The position numbers and the translations under genes were made by a program. The notes beneath the pieces were generated by a model. It saw nothing but the letters and a program-made list of their open reading frames with translations, made no database searches and was not told the DNA's origin. This document shows, piece after piece, positions 32,876 to 41,226 of a stretch of 64,000 nucleotides of DNA (positions within the stretch are counted from its first letter, which is position 1; each line of letters starts with the position of its first letter). The DNA comes from Gordonia westfalica (GTDB taxonomy: Bacteria > Actinomycetota > Actinomycetes > Mycobacteriales > Mycobacteriaceae): contig NZ_FNLM01000034.1 of the NCBI RefSeq assembly GCF_900105725.1, forward strand, positions 3,100,001 through 3,164,000, written 5' to 3'.

Positions 32876-33057
32876 AGCTGACCGTTCAGGGTGTTGGCCA
32901 TGCATTGGGGGCAGACTTCGCCGTCGTCGCCGGAGTACCAGCCGACGGGCTGGCCGGTGATGACCTGCAGGGGGTTGTAGTCGTAGGCGTCGGCGAGGGT
33001 GCGTTCGCGACGGCACAGGCTGCATGTCGGCACGCCGGGACTGGTCTCGGCGCTCAT
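32872..33057 (-). CDS. Small zinc-ribbon protein
   Basis: 61 residues with two CxxC pairs, CSLCRRERTLADAYDYNP and EVCPQCMANT, forming a four-Cys zinc ribbon. It sits between the lipoprotein and the ASCH gene. Probably nucleic-acid binding. Confidence 0.6.
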   Translation of the reverse strand: MSAETSPGVPTCSLCRRERTLADAYDYNPLQVITGQPVGWYSGDDGEVCPQCMANTLNGQL

Positions 33058-33452
33058 CAGGGGCGGTCCACGTTGGGGATGATCGTCTCGGGCTTGAAGG
33101 TCACCCGGTAGTGGTCGGTGCTGACCTTCGCGCCGGTCGTCTGCTCCGACATCACGAACACGTTGTCGGCCTTGATCACGTGGTGCTTGACGAAGTCGCC
33201 GTTGGCGAGTTTGCAGATGATCTCGTTACGGCCGTCGGGGAATTCCAGCGAGCACTTTCCCTCGACGACCAGCAGGTACTTGTCGGTGATGCCGTTGATC
33301 ACGGTGATCCGCCGGCTGATCTCGAACTGCTCGGCGGCCTTCTTGAGGTTCTCGTCGGCAACGTCGGCGTCGGTGTTGCATCCGGTGAGGGTGGCGGCGA
33401 CGGTGGCGGCTGCGAGCGCGGTTGCGGCGAGGGTCTTTCGCGTGGTGTTCAT
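33057..33452 (-). CDS. Secreted lipoprotein
   Basis: 131 residues. Signal peptide MNTTRKTLAATALAAATVAA with lipobox LTGC (Cys25), then a beta-rich domain (DKYLLVVEGKCSLEFPDGRN; FVKHHVIKADNVFVM). Such lipoproteins are frequent in actinophage early regions. Phage-encoded lipoproteins often block injection by other phages; that role is inference. The only clearly exported early product. Confidence 0.75.
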   Translation of the reverse strand: MNTTRKTLAATALAAATVAATLTGCNTDADVADENLKKAAEQFEISRRITVINGITDKYLLVVEGKCSLEFPDGRNEIICKLANGDFVKHHVIKADNVFVMSEQTTGAKVSTDHYRVTFKPETIIPNVDRP

Positions 33453-33634
33453 CGGGTTCCTCTCGGTTGGTTGATGCGGCGTGCTGCCATCCGTGTCCAT
33501 CCGATGACGGAGAGCGCTTCGACGACGAGCAACACCCAGGCGGCGGCGAAGAGGAGCACACCGCCGGTGATGATGGCGGCGACGGCGAGGCAGAAGAGGG
33601 CGAAGTTGGCGACGGCAAGCAGCACGAACGGCAT
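33449..33634 (-). CDS. Small two-helix membrane protein
   Basis: 61 residues: hydrophobic from residue 2 to about 43 (two transmembrane helices), then a basic tail ARRINQPRGTR. ATGA overlap with the lipoprotein gene suggests that the two products meet at the membrane. Confidence 0.6.
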   Translation of the reverse strand: MPFVLLAVANFALFCLAVAAIITGGVLLFAAAWVLLVVEALSVIGWTRMAARRINQPRGTR

Positions 33635-33637
33635 CGG

Positions 33638-33952
33638 TCAGCCCTTCGTCTCGGAGGAGAAGGGAGCGACGTCAGGGTCATGCTCGACCCCCATTGGATT
33701 TGGCGGGGTCCAGCCGTCCTCGACTAGGAACCGGGCGATACTCTCGCCCCGTTGGTAGTCCGACTTACCCCAGTTCGTTTCGTCCCCCTGGACCGCGGCG
33801 GAGTGCTTACCGAGCTCGACGATGCTGTCATAGGCGGACTGCGCCGCTTCGTATCGTTTCCGGTACTCGTCGGCATTGCGGCTGCCGTCAGCCTCAAGTT
33901 GGTCCGCAGTCGCCTGCAGCCGGTTGTGGTCGGGGATCGTGAATCGCCTCAT
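33638..33952 (-). CDS. Hypothetical early phage protein
   Basis: 104 residues. Basic start MRRFTIPDHNRLQATADQLE, helical to about 50, then a Pro/Asp-rich end (PNPMGVEHDPDVAPFSSETKG). One-base overlap upstream. Not recognised. Confidence 0.55.
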   Translation of the reverse strand: MRRFTIPDHNRLQATADQLEADGSRNADEYRKRYEAAQSAYDSIVELGKHSAAVQGDETNWGKSDYQRGESIARFLVEDGWTPPNPMGVEHDPDVAPFSSETKG

Positions 33953-34527
33953 CAGTCGTCGCCGTCCTTCTTCTGGTCGGAGAACGCGGGCCGCACAACG
34001 TTGTCCCGCTCCGGCTCCGGCTCACGGGCCGGTTCGTCCTCGGTGTCGGCGTTGAGGTCCCCGGTCACGTTGCCGGCGTCGTCGAACAGGCCGCCGCTGG
34101 TGTCGACGTCGGCGTCGGGATTCTCGTCGGCGGATTCCTTCGCCTTGCGCTTCAACGCGGCGATCTCCTCCGGGGTGTTGACCCGCTGCAAGTCGTTGAG
34201 CGGCCCGAGCTCCCGGTCGTAGAACACGAAGTGCTTCATCTTGATGACGAGGTGGGACTCGTCGCCGCGGGTGACGAACCCGAAGCCGTCGAACTGCGCC
34301 TTGACGATGTAGGTTCTGATCTCCTCCTCGTAGGGCGGGTTGAAGATCGGGAAGTCACTCGCACCACCGGTCAGCTGGACCAGTGCCGAGGTGTAGGTGC
34401 GGCCGTTGATCGTGATGCCTGAGCCGAGGGGCACCTCGAACCCGTTGTTGCCGTTCGCTTTCGGGATGCCGGCGGGCGCCTGGTGGCGTTCGGTGGGGAG
34501 GCCGGTGGTCTCGTCGTAGTTCGTCAC
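33952..34527 (-). CDS. Hypothetical early phage protein
   Basis: 191 residues with a globular beta-rich part (about 30-125, FEVPLGSGITINGRTYTSAL) and a long acidic disordered tail (ADENPDADVDTSGGLFDDAG; EPAREPEPERDNVVRP). Its place close to RecT and replication genes suggests a DNA-metabolism helper; that is inference. Confidence 0.6.
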   Translation of the reverse strand: MTNYDETTGLPTERHQAPAGIPKANGNNGFEVPLGSGITINGRTYTSALVQLTGGASDFPIFNPPYEEEIRTYIVKAQFDGFGFVTRGDESHLVIKMKHFVFYDRELGPLNDLQRVNTPEEIAALKRKAKESADENPDADVDTSGGLFDDAGNVTGDLNADTEDEPAREPEPERDNVVRPAFSDQKKDGDD

Positions 34528-34718
34528 TGTCTGCCTTCTCCGGTGTTTTCTACGTAGGTGTAGGGGGCGGGTTGTGCGAGGTGGGTGAGGGCGTCGACGA
34601 GCGCGAGGACCGCGTGGGTCTGCGCGACCACCAGGTGGTAGCCCGCGGCGCTCGGATCGTTCTTCGCCTCGGTCAGGAAGTGCCGAGCGTCGTCGACGTC
34701 GGAGTGCTGGCCGGTCAT
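34524..34718 (-). CDS. Small hypothetical protein
   Basis: 64 residues, one helix containing VDDARHFLTEAKNDPSAAG and another containing HAVLALVDALTHLAQ. Linked by four-base overlaps. Function unknown. Confidence 0.55.
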   Translation of the reverse strand: MTGQHSDVDDARHFLTEAKNDPSAAGYHLVVAQTHAVLALVDALTHLAQPAPYTYVENTGEGRQ

Positions 34719-35374
34719 GAGTAGTCCGCCGATCCGGTCAGCGGGGCGAGCGCGGACACCGAGTTGGCGATGGAGTCGTCGAGACCTTCCCGGTGTCCTT
34801 TCGCCAGGATCTTCGCCATGTCGTGCTGGTTGCCCGACGTGCCGTACTTCTCGGCGATCCGGTCCACCTCGGCCTCGTTGCCCTCGGCGTAGGCGACTGC
34901 GAGCTGCGCGATGGCCAGCTCGTATCCCCAGCCCTCCAGCTCGAAACGCTCGGTGCCGGCACGGGCGCGGAAGTTGTTCAGCCGTGCCCGAATCCATTCC
35001 GGCAGCTCGGCTTCCCGTGCGGTCCACTCTTCGCGGTGGGCGTCCAACTGCTCGCGCTCGCGGCGCTCGAAGTCCTCGGACTGGCGGCGCGACTCGGCGG
35101 CCAGGTCTTCGTCGGTCATCCGGAAGCGCCACACGCCGTCCGAGTCCATCAGCCCGGTGATGCGGGAGAACTGGACCGTCTCGAGTGCGAACTGGTCACC
35201 GGGAGCGAATATCTCGCCGATGTCGGTCTTCGATCGGATGAAGCCGGTCGAGCTCGTCGTGGAGAACTCGTAGCTGTCCCCGCGGTCGCGGCACTCCTTG
35301 ACGGTGTACCACTCGAGGGCGCGCTGTCTGTCGGCCCAGAACTCGGCGGTGTGGGTGGGGGCGGCGGCGGTCAC
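34715..35374 (-). CDS. Hypothetical protein with charged coiled coil
   Basis: 219 residues from a GTG at 35374 (GTGA overlap). A beta-rich N-terminal half is followed by a highly charged helix (AAESRRQSEDFERREREQLD, continuing through EEWTAREAELPEWIRARL). No motif for catalysis. It directly follows the DUF1508-like gene and the RecE/RecT pair. Confidence 0.55.
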   Translation of the reverse strand: MTAAAPTHTAEFWADRQRALEWYTVKECRDRGDSYEFSTTSSTGFIRSKTDIGEIFAPGDQFALETVQFSRITGLMDSDGVWRFRMTDEDLAAESRRQSEDFERREREQLDAHREEWTAREAELPEWIRARLNNFRARAGTERFELEGWGYELAIAQLAVAYAEGNEAEVDRIAEKYGTSGNQHDMAKILAKGHREGLDDSIANSVSALAPLTGSADYS

Positions 35375-35679
35375 GAGATGAGTCCGCGGTCGTCGATGGT
35401 GCCGTCGACCTTGTGGACGACCAGGCGGATCGCCGAGTCGGCGAGGGTGGCGAGGAGTCGGCGGCCGGCGGTCGTTGCGTCGTCGCGGCGCTTGTAGCCG
35501 TCCGGGCCCGATCGGGCCTGCACCAGTTTCCCGTTGGGCGACATGAGTTTCCAGTGCCACTTCCCGGACTTCGTCGAGTAGATGACGAGGTCGCGGTCGG
35601 GGCGCGCCTTCTTCTTCGTCGGCACCTGGGCGGTGGCGGCGAACTGCGCAGCGTTCGGTGAGAGTTCGGTGGTGGTCAT
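35371..35679 (-). CDS. DUF1508-like small protein
   Basis: 102 residues. The unit YSTKSGKWHWKLMSPNGKLV followed by SGPDGYKRRDDA fits the DUF1508 fold (F-x-W-x-L-x-A-x-N-G-x-x pattern), with a C-terminal region VDGTIDDRGLIS. Function unknown. ATGA overlap with recT. Confidence 0.6.
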   Translation of the reverse strand: MTTTELSPNAAQFAATAQVPTKKKARPDRDLVIYSTKSGKWHWKLMSPNGKLVQARSGPDGYKRRDDATTAGRRLLATLADSAIRLVVHKVDGTIDDRGLIS

Positions 35680-36737
35680 TTGGCAGGTCCTTCCGTGTCG
35701 TGCTCGGTGATGAGGCTCTCGACGGTGTCGATGAGCACCTGGTCTCCCTGATCGCGAAGCTGCTGCAGCATGTCGGCGATGTGGTCGACGTTCGCTGCGG
35801 TCAGCGGTGCGTCCGGGTCGCGGTCCGGGACGAGCTGGGCGGCGACGATGCGGCGGCCGTTCTTGTCGTCCTTCGTCAGTCCGGCGGCGACGAACAGGTC
35901 GTTGAGCCGCTTGAACTGCTCCTTCGTCGGCTCGTCCGCCGTCTCGACTTCCGCGTCCACGACCTGCGACGGTTCCGGTTCTGGGCTCGATTCGGAGGGC
36001 TGCTCGTCGGTGACGCCGAGCGCTGCGGCGAGTCCGGCGGCGCCGCGGCCGCCTTCCTTCTTCGGTGCCTCGTCGACGACCTCGGAGTCGATCACCGTGT
36101 GGTGGGCGGCGTCCTCGAACACCACCCCGGAGAACGTGTCGGGGAAGGCGTGGCGCCAGGCGGCGGCCTCGGCGCACTTGGCGAGCTGGTTGGCCGGCAT
36201 CTTCTTCCACATCGAGTTCGGCTGACCGTTGCTGTTGGTCTGGACGTACTCGGAGTAGTTCGCGATCCCGACGTGCCGCTCACCGTCGCGGATGATGACG
36301 AACTTCGCGGCCTGCGGCGGGTTCTTCGTGTCGAGCCACACGTCGACCCAGTCGGTGCCGTTGTGCCAGTACGGGCCGTCCTGGTCGAGCTTGATTCCGA
36401 GGGCGTTGACGACGCGGCGGCCGCCGAGCCGGTATCCGTCGATGCCGACCTGGATGGTCCACTTCGTCTCCCACCGTTCGGGTTCCCCGCGGTAGCCGCC
36501 GGTCTTCGTCTTCCGGCCGATCATGTAGATCTGCTTCTTGAACGGGTCGAGGCCGGTGCTCTTGGCCTGGTGGAAGAACACCTGCAGGTCCCCCGGCGAT
36601 GCGTCCTGGACGCCGAGCTGGGCGAGCGCGGCGACCTGCGCTTCGCTGAACTCGGATTGGCCGGGGGCGATGGCGAGGTCGGAGGTGGGCTGTGTGGCGA
36701 TCGCGCCCTGCTTGGTGGCGATTTCGGTGCTGCTCAT
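35676..36737 (-). CDS. recT: RecT-family single-strand annealing protein
   Basis: 353 residues. The RecT core runs about 25-215: QVFFHQAKSTGLDPFKKQIY, KWTIQVGIDGYRLGGRR, then MPANQLAKCAEAAAWRHAFP. An acidic linker and a C-terminal helical domain follow (PTKEQFKRLNDLFVAAGLTK). It anneals complementary single strands made by the adjacent exonuclease, driving phage recombination and concatemer formation. ATGA overlap with the exonuclease gene. Confidence 0.9.
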   Translation of the reverse strand: MSSTEIATKQGAIATQPTSDLAIAPGQSEFSEAQVAALAQLGVQDASPGDLQVFFHQAKSTGLDPFKKQIYMIGRKTKTGGYRGEPERWETKWTIQVGIDGYRLGGRRVVNALGIKLDQDGPYWHNGTDWVDVWLDTKNPPQAAKFVIIRDGERHVGIANYSEYVQTNSNGQPNSMWKKMPANQLAKCAEAAAWRHAFPDTFSGVVFEDAAHHTVIDSEVVDEAPKKEGGRGAAGLAAALGVTDEQPSESSPEPEPSQVVDAEVETADEPTKEQFKRLNDLFVAAGLTKDDKNGRRIVAAQLVPDRDPDAPLTAANVDHIADMLQQLRDQGDQVLIDTVESLITEHDTEGPAK

Positions 36738-37663
36738 GCTGCGTTGCTCTCCTTCGTGGTGATGCTGTCGGGGTCTGTCTTGGTGATGGGGTAGAGCGAG
36801 ACGGAGCCGCGCTGCCCGGGTTGGCGGCGGGCGATCTTCTGCTCGGGGCTGCCGGCGACGGCGTGCTGGGCGTTGCGCATGGCGTCGAGGACGCGGGTCT
36901 TGAGTCCGCGGTGCCGCTTGGTGATCGTCTTGAGATCGGCGTCGGCGGTGAGGAAGTCACGCGCGAGGACCGGATCGAGCACGGCGGTCGACCCGTCGAT
37001 GTCCGGGTGCATCGCCTTGACCGTCTCGTACGTCGACACCGAGTCGTCCAGGTCCGGCGGCGGGGTCTGCGCGACGATCGACGGCCACATGGCGTTGATG
37101 CGCGCGAACATCGCTGCAGCGAGCCGGGGTTCGTAGTCGACGTGGTAGATCTTCGGTTTGCCGAACTGGAACCACACGACGATGTCGGCGGGCTCGGACG
37201 TCCAGCCGGTGATGTGCTGTTGGGCGATCACCTGGGCGGCGTAGTCGGCCGGTACCTCTCCGGAGCCGTCGTCGCCCCACTCTTCCTTATCGCGTGCGGT
37301 TTTCACCTCGACGACCTTGCGGGTGCGGCCGCGCGATGCGCGGAGGTCGAGGGTCGCGAGGTTCGGGAACGACAGGGCGTCGTTGGTGTAGGCGACTTCG
37401 CCGCGGGACAGCCGCCACCCGGGGTTCTTGTACAGCCAGTACTCGCGGGCGGCGAGCTCGCACGCGTGGCCGTAGTCGAAGTCGTCTTGGCGAGCCTCGG
37501 CGATCGGTTCGGGTGCGACGAGGCCCGCCATCTCGTGCCACACCGTGTACTGCGAACGGAACCGCGACACTCCGAGCAGCGCGGGGATCTTCGACGGCGA
37601 CACCACTTTCCGCCACTCGTCGCTGCCCGGGGCGGGCGGGTTCTTCACCTCGAGAACGGTCAC
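36734..37663 (-). CDS. RecE/YqaJ-type exonuclease
   Basis: 309 residues. The YqaJ nuclease core includes HACELAAREYW, then LATLDLRASRGRTRKVVEVK, giving the D...ExK metal site of the PD-(D/E)xK fold. It should chew 5' ends of double-stranded DNA to give 3' tails for RecT. Paired with recT by a four-base overlap. Confidence 0.85.
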   Translation of the reverse strand: MTVLEVKNPPAPGSDEWRKVVSPSKIPALLGVSRFRSQYTVWHEMAGLVAPEPIAEARQDDFDYGHACELAAREYWLYKNPGWRLSRGEVAYTNDALSFPNLATLDLRASRGRTRKVVEVKTARDKEEWGDDGSGEVPADYAAQVIAQQHITGWTSEPADIVVWFQFGKPKIYHVDYEPRLAAAMFARINAMWPSIVAQTPPPDLDDSVSTYETVKAMHPDIDGSTAVLDPVLARDFLTADADLKTITKRHRGLKTRVLDAMRNAQHAVAGSPEQKIARRQPGQRGSVSLYPITKTDPDSITTKESNAA

Positions 37664-37968
37664 AGTGCCACCACCGAGAAGATCGCTTCGGACACCTGCG
37701 TCACGAACAGCCCGCAGTAGCAGCAGTGGAGGCCGGTTCGAGCGGCGCGCAGCATGTTCTCGAGGCTCGTGCGTTCAAGGGTCAGGTGGGTGTCACACAT
37801 GCAGAGCGTGTAGGTGCCGCAACGGTGGTCCTTCGGGCCATGCATCCGTACACGCCACTCCGCGGGCCGGTCGCAGCCCCCTTCGACCTCTACCTCGCAT
37901 GCCACCACAGCGTCGAAGTCCGGGAGCGCGGCGTCGATCGCCGCGGGGTTGATCGCGGGGGCGGTCAT
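37660..37968 (-). CDS. Zinc-binding protein, paralogue of the 27,769 gene
   Basis: 102 residues from the ATG at 37968. Cys ligands in CGTYTLCMCDTH and CCYCGLF. It matches the protein at 27769-28065 in order and spacing of its main features. It lies between the exonuclease and the DnaQ-like gene. Role unknown. Confidence 0.6.
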   Translation of the reverse strand: MTAPAINPAAIDAALPDFDAVVACEVEVEGGCDRPAEWRVRMHGPKDHRCGTYTLCMCDTHLTLERTSLENMLRAARTGLHCCYCGLFVTQVSEAIFSVVAL

Positions 37969-38558
37969 CAGTACTCCTCCTCGCGCAGGGTGGTGAGGGC
38001 GTCCCACCAGTCGCGGCACCAGCGCGCGTCACCGAGGGCGGTGTGCCGCGGGTACATCGGGTCGCCTTCGGGGGTCACCATGGGCATCACCTGGCCGGCG
38101 AGGTCGTCGGAGCGCCACGGAATGTCGGCGGGGAGGTTCTCGTATCCGTCGGCTTGGCGTTTCGCGAGGCGGTATCCGAGCGTCATCGCGCTGAGGTCGA
38201 TCACGCGGTAGTGCCACGACGGCTGCAAGTCCGCCACGTCGAGGAGCCGCTCGAGCATCTTGGCGTCGAACGCGGGGTTGACGCCCACGATGTGCGTACC
38301 CGCGAGAGCGGCGTGGATGATGCTGGCGGCACCGGCCCGGGTGTAGACGTACATGTCGGTCGCGGCGCCGAACCGGGCATCGTGGTCGACGCGGAACTTC
38401 TCGTCGAGAGTGGCGGCGTGCTCGAAGTTGTGGTCGATGTGGATGTGGACGGTGTGTTCGGTGTCGTCGCTGTATCGGATGATCGCGGCGAACTCCCAGA
38501 TCTCGGCGCCACGGTCGAGGCCGGTCGTCTCGGTGTCGACGAACGCGTACGTGGTCAT
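37968..38558 (-). CDS. DnaQ-like 3'-5' exonuclease (DEDDh)
   Basis: 196 residues. FVDTETTGLDRGAEIWEFAA gives the D-x-E motif, VGVNPAFDAKML the second motif, and HTALGDARW the final H-x(4)-D. So all DEDDh residues are present. It may proofread or trim DNA or RNA during phage replication. Start ATG at 38558 overlaps the previous stop. Confidence 0.85.
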   Translation of the reverse strand: MTTYAFVDTETTGLDRGAEIWEFAAIIRYSDDTEHTVHIHIDHNFEHAATLDEKFRVDHDARFGAATDMYVYTRAGAASIIHAALAGTHIVGVNPAFDAKMLERLLDVADLQPSWHYRVIDLSAMTLGYRLAKRQADGYENLPADIPWRSDDLAGQVMPMVTPEGDPMYPRHTALGDARWCRDWWDALTTLREEEY

Positions 38559-38908
38559 CGGGGCACCTCCCCGGCGGCGCGGATGGCGGCAAGGCGTGTG
38601 GCGCCGGACTGTTCGGCTTCGACGACGCGGTCGAGCCAGTCGGCGCGGGCGACGTCGGCGGGGGTGGCCCACCGGTGGTTGAGTGACCGCAGCAGCGTTG
38701 ACGCGGGTGCGACGTTCCACGACAGGCCACGTTCGAGGGCGGCGCCGAGCTCCAGGACGCCGGCGATCATGGTGTTCGGCTGGCCGTCGAGGATGTGGGG
38801 TGCCTTGTTGCCGTACGCGGGTGACACGATCGCGCAGGCGTCGGGGTCGTATTGGGCGAGGGTGACGACGCGTTCGACGACGTCAGCGAGGGTGCGGGGT
38901 TCGGTCAT
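38555..38908 (-). CDS. Hypothetical early phage protein
   Basis: 117 residues, helical; starts MTEPRTLADVVERVVTLAQY and has a later segment WATPADVARADWLDRVVEA. No known domain seen. Sits between the DnaQ-like gene and other unknowns. Confidence 0.55.
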   Translation of the reverse strand: MTEPRTLADVVERVVTLAQYDPDACAIVSPAYGNKAPHILDGQPNTMIAGVLELGAALERGLSWNVAPASTLLRSLNHRWATPADVARADWLDRVVEAEQSGATRLAAIRAAGEVPR

Positions 38909-39276
38909 CACTCGGCCCTCCCACGCGCTTCGACCTGGCCGAGGGTGTAGGCGTCGATGTATTTGCGGGACCGGCCGCGGGGCAGCAGGTGGTTGAGGGC
39001 GTCTTCGAAACCGTCGAGGTCGCCGTCGCGCACCTGGTCGACGTACTCGGAGATGGCGGTGAACGGCAGGGCGAAGATGAGTCCCTCGACGGCGCCGAGT
39101 TCGGTTTCTACGGTGACGACCGCGTCGTGGCCGCGGCACCCGGTGTAGAGGTCGTTCACCGACGGGCGATCGACCAGAGTGGTGCGGCGATCGCTGCACA
39201 GCGGGATGGCTGGGCGGGATTCTCCCGCGGCGATGTCGACAGATGCCTGGGTGATGATCTCCACGCGGACACTCAT
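38908..39276 (-). CDS. Hypothetical early phage protein
   Basis: 122 residues, beta-rich first half (VRVEIITQASVDIAAGESRP), then ISEYVDQVRDGDLDGFEDAL and a basic patch LLPRGRSRKYIDAYT. Unrecognised. One-base overlap downstream. Confidence 0.55.
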   Translation of the reverse strand: MSVRVEIITQASVDIAAGESRPAIPLCSDRRTTLVDRPSVNDLYTGCRGHDAVVTVETELGAVEGLIFALPFTAISEYVDQVRDGDLDGFEDALNHLLPRGRSRKYIDAYTLGQVEARGRAE

Positions 39277-39587
39277 CGTCGTGCCCGAATCCGGTTGATG
39301 CGGCGTGACTTCCGGCCCGCCTTGTTCCGCGCGCGGCGTCGTTCGGTGCGGGCGATCCGCGGGTCCGGGATAGCCTCGACGGTGCCGTCGCGGTGGGTGA
39401 TCACGCGGTCGTCGGCGTACCCCTGATAGACGCCCTGCACCATGAAGTAGCCACGGCCCGGGAAGTAGGCGGGCTTCGTCATGCCGTGGAGGATCGCTTC
39501 CTCGTACGGGGTGAGGTCGCGGAAGTTGTCGCGCTCGGCGAACTGGCTGCGCTCGGCGGTGGGCTGGTCTGCGGCGGTGGTGTTCAC
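39273..39587 (-). CDS. Basic hypothetical protein
   Basis: 104 residues with an Arg-rich tail (RTERRRARNKAGRKSRRINR). The phrase FRDLTPYEEAILHGMTKPAY is the most distinctive part. The tail suggests nucleic-acid binding. Confidence 0.55.
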   Translation of the reverse strand: MNTTAADQPTAERSQFAERDNFRDLTPYEEAILHGMTKPAYFPGRGYFMVQGVYQGYADDRVITHRDGTVEAIPDPRIARTERRRARNKAGRKSRRINRIRARR

Positions 39588-39778
39588 TGGTCGTCGCCTT
39601 TCGTTTTCGGGTAGTCGATGGAGATGACGTTCGTCTCGGGGATCTCGGTCCGGGTGCCGTCGTCCTTGTGGATGACGACCCAGCGGCCGTCCCTCAGGAC
39701 GTCGCCGCCGACCTGCACGGCTCTCGCCTCCTGCGTGCGGTTGTCGATGTCCTCGTAGCGGACTCGGCCGAAGGTCAT
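39584..39778 (-). CDS. Small hypothetical protein
   Basis: 64 residues, MTFGRVRYEDIDNRTQEARA, then a short beta sheet (GRWVVIHKDDGTRTEIPE). Operon overlaps of four bases on both sides. Not recognised. Confidence 0.55.
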   Translation of the reverse strand: MTFGRVRYEDIDNRTQEARAVQVGGDVLRDGRWVVIHKDDGTRTEIPETNVISIDYPKTKGDDQ

Positions 39779-40110
39779 CGGGGCCGTCCTTTCTGGCGGG
39801 CGCCGCGCGCGCGGCCGCGGCGGCGGAACGAATCGGCTTCGGGGCAGGACGCGAAGTGCGGGGAGAACACCGGGACGCCGGCAGCCCGCATACCGGCGGC
39901 CTGCCCGGGGGTGACGACCGTCGCGCGGGGCAGCTTCTCGCCGTCCTGCAGCGGCGCGACCGCGAGGTTCCCGTCCGAAGCGGGTTTGTGGTCGACCGGG
40001 ATCGACCGGCCGTCGCGGGTGACGGCGAAGAACATCAGCTCCGAGCAGCCGCGGCACCGCTTCAACTGGCCGGGACCGGGCACGAACACCGTCGAGTTGA
40101 TCGAATTCAC
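39775..40110 (-). CDS. Zinc-ribbon protein
   Basis: 111 residues. The start KRCRGCSELMFFAVTRDGRS, followed by IPVDHKPASDGNLAV, is a widespread phage zinc ribbon; a late Cys (HFASCPEADS) may complete the site. Basic C terminus. Probably nucleic-acid binding. Confidence 0.6.
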   Translation of the reverse strand: MNSINSTVFVPGPGQLKRCRGCSELMFFAVTRDGRSIPVDHKPASDGNLAVAPLQDGEKLPRATVVTPGQAAGMRAAGVPVFSPHFASCPEADSFRRRGRARGARQKGRPR

Positions 40111-40529
40111 CGGTGATCACCGCCGATCGGCGGCACATACCGCACGTAGATGCTGGGTGTTTCAGAACCGGCCTGGCGGAGCGCAGCTTCGAATCCGCGA
40201 GTGAATCCACCGGTGGCGCGACGCACCTGGTGTCGGAGCGCCGTCGGGGTGGAGTCCTCGGCGCCGGCGGCGTTGTACCGAACCCACCGACCCGGGTGCT
40301 GGCGGCAGAACGAAATGAGGTCTTCGCGGACCGCCGGTATGCCGTGCTGTTTGCTGCGAGGAAGGTCGGCGAGCTCGAATGCGGGGCGCCCGTTCGCGAT
40401 CCGCAGGTGCCGGTTGCGGTCGACGTCGGGCATGACGTCGTCCGGGTGCGGGCCGCCGCGACGCTCCGCGCGCTGGGCGCGGCGCTCGTCGGTCCCCCAC
40501 TGCTGGCGATCGATGTCGGCGAGGCTCAC
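40107..40529 (-). CDS. Hypothetical basic protein
   Basis: 140 residues from a GTG at 40529 overlapping the prior stop (GTGA). An Arg-rich first third (RRAQRAERRGGPHPDDVMP) is followed by a compact domain containing LISFCRQHPGRWVRYNAAG and LRHQVRRATGGFTRGFEAAL. The second half may bind DNA. Function unknown. Confidence 0.55.
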   Translation of the reverse strand: MSLADIDRQQWGTDERRAQRAERRGGPHPDDVMPDVDRNRHLRIANGRPAFELADLPRSKQHGIPAVREDLISFCRQHPGRWVRYNAAGAEDSTPTALRHQVRRATGGFTRGFEAALRQAGSETPSIYVRYVPPIGGDHR

Positions 40530-40894
40530 GGTGCCATCTCCGTCGCCAGGTCGTGGCGGCCGACGAGGTACACGAACTCGACGTCGTCGTCGCACCCGTA
40601 CTCGAGGTGCAGCGTGGGGATTCCGTCCTGGCACGCCCGGTGGTACGCGGGGTACTCGACGACCGTCCACGACCAGCCCTCGGGGCACGGCAGAACCTCT
40701 GCCTGGGTGAGGAAGTCGGTGCGGATCCGCTGGCCGACGGGCGCGGTCGCGACCTCGATCAGCTTCTCGTAGCGGGATGCCGCCTCGTACAGGACGTGCG
40801 CGACACCCGCGTGTCCGGAATCGGCGTGCTTCCCGGCCCACTCGCGCAGCTCGTCGGGAGCGACGGCCACCTGGACCGTCAGACGCTCGCTCAT
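40526..40894 (-). CDS. Hypothetical early phage protein
   Basis: 122 residues, MSERLTVQVAVAPDELREWA, with a C-terminal acidic beta region (GCDDDVEFVYLVGRHDL). Four-base overlaps. Not recognised. Confidence 0.55.
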   Translation of the reverse strand: MSERLTVQVAVAPDELREWAGKHADSGHAGVAHVLYEAASRYEKLIEVATAPVGQRIRTDFLTQAEVLPCPEGWSWTVVEYPAYHRACQDGIPTLHLEYGCDDDVEFVYLVGRHDLATEMAP

Positions 40895-41226
40895 GACTGA
40901 CCGCCGTCGAGCTGGTCTGCGAGACCGGTGAGAACGTCCGCCACTTCCTCCATCGCAGGCGGTGGGCCGTCAATCAGCTCGCGGGCGACGGTGCGTGCGA
41001 GGTCGGAGGTGACCGCGACCGCTTCCCCGGCTCCGCGGTCCCGGGGGACATCTGTGGTTGCCGGGACGTCGACGGAGAACGCGGCGAACGCGCCGAGACC
41101 GGTCGCGCCGCGGAACTGGATCGCGGCGTCACCGGCGACACCGCGGTGCCGTGCCTCGGCGACGAAGGCTGCGAGTTCGTCGAGGGTGGCCTTCGGCCCG
41201 CGGAGAATCACGCGTGTAGCGATCAT
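40891..41226 (-). CDS. Hypothetical early phage protein
   Basis: 111 residues, MIATRVILRGPKATLDELAA, FRGATGLGAFAAFSV in the middle and a C-terminal helix (MEEVADVLTGLADQL). Operon overlap of four bases. Not recognised. Confidence 0.55.
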   Translation of the reverse strand: MIATRVILRGPKATLDELAAFVAEARHRGVAGDAAIQFRGATGLGAFAAFSVDVPATTDVPRDRGAGEAVAVTSDLARTVARELIDGPPPAMEEVADVLTGLADQLDGGQS

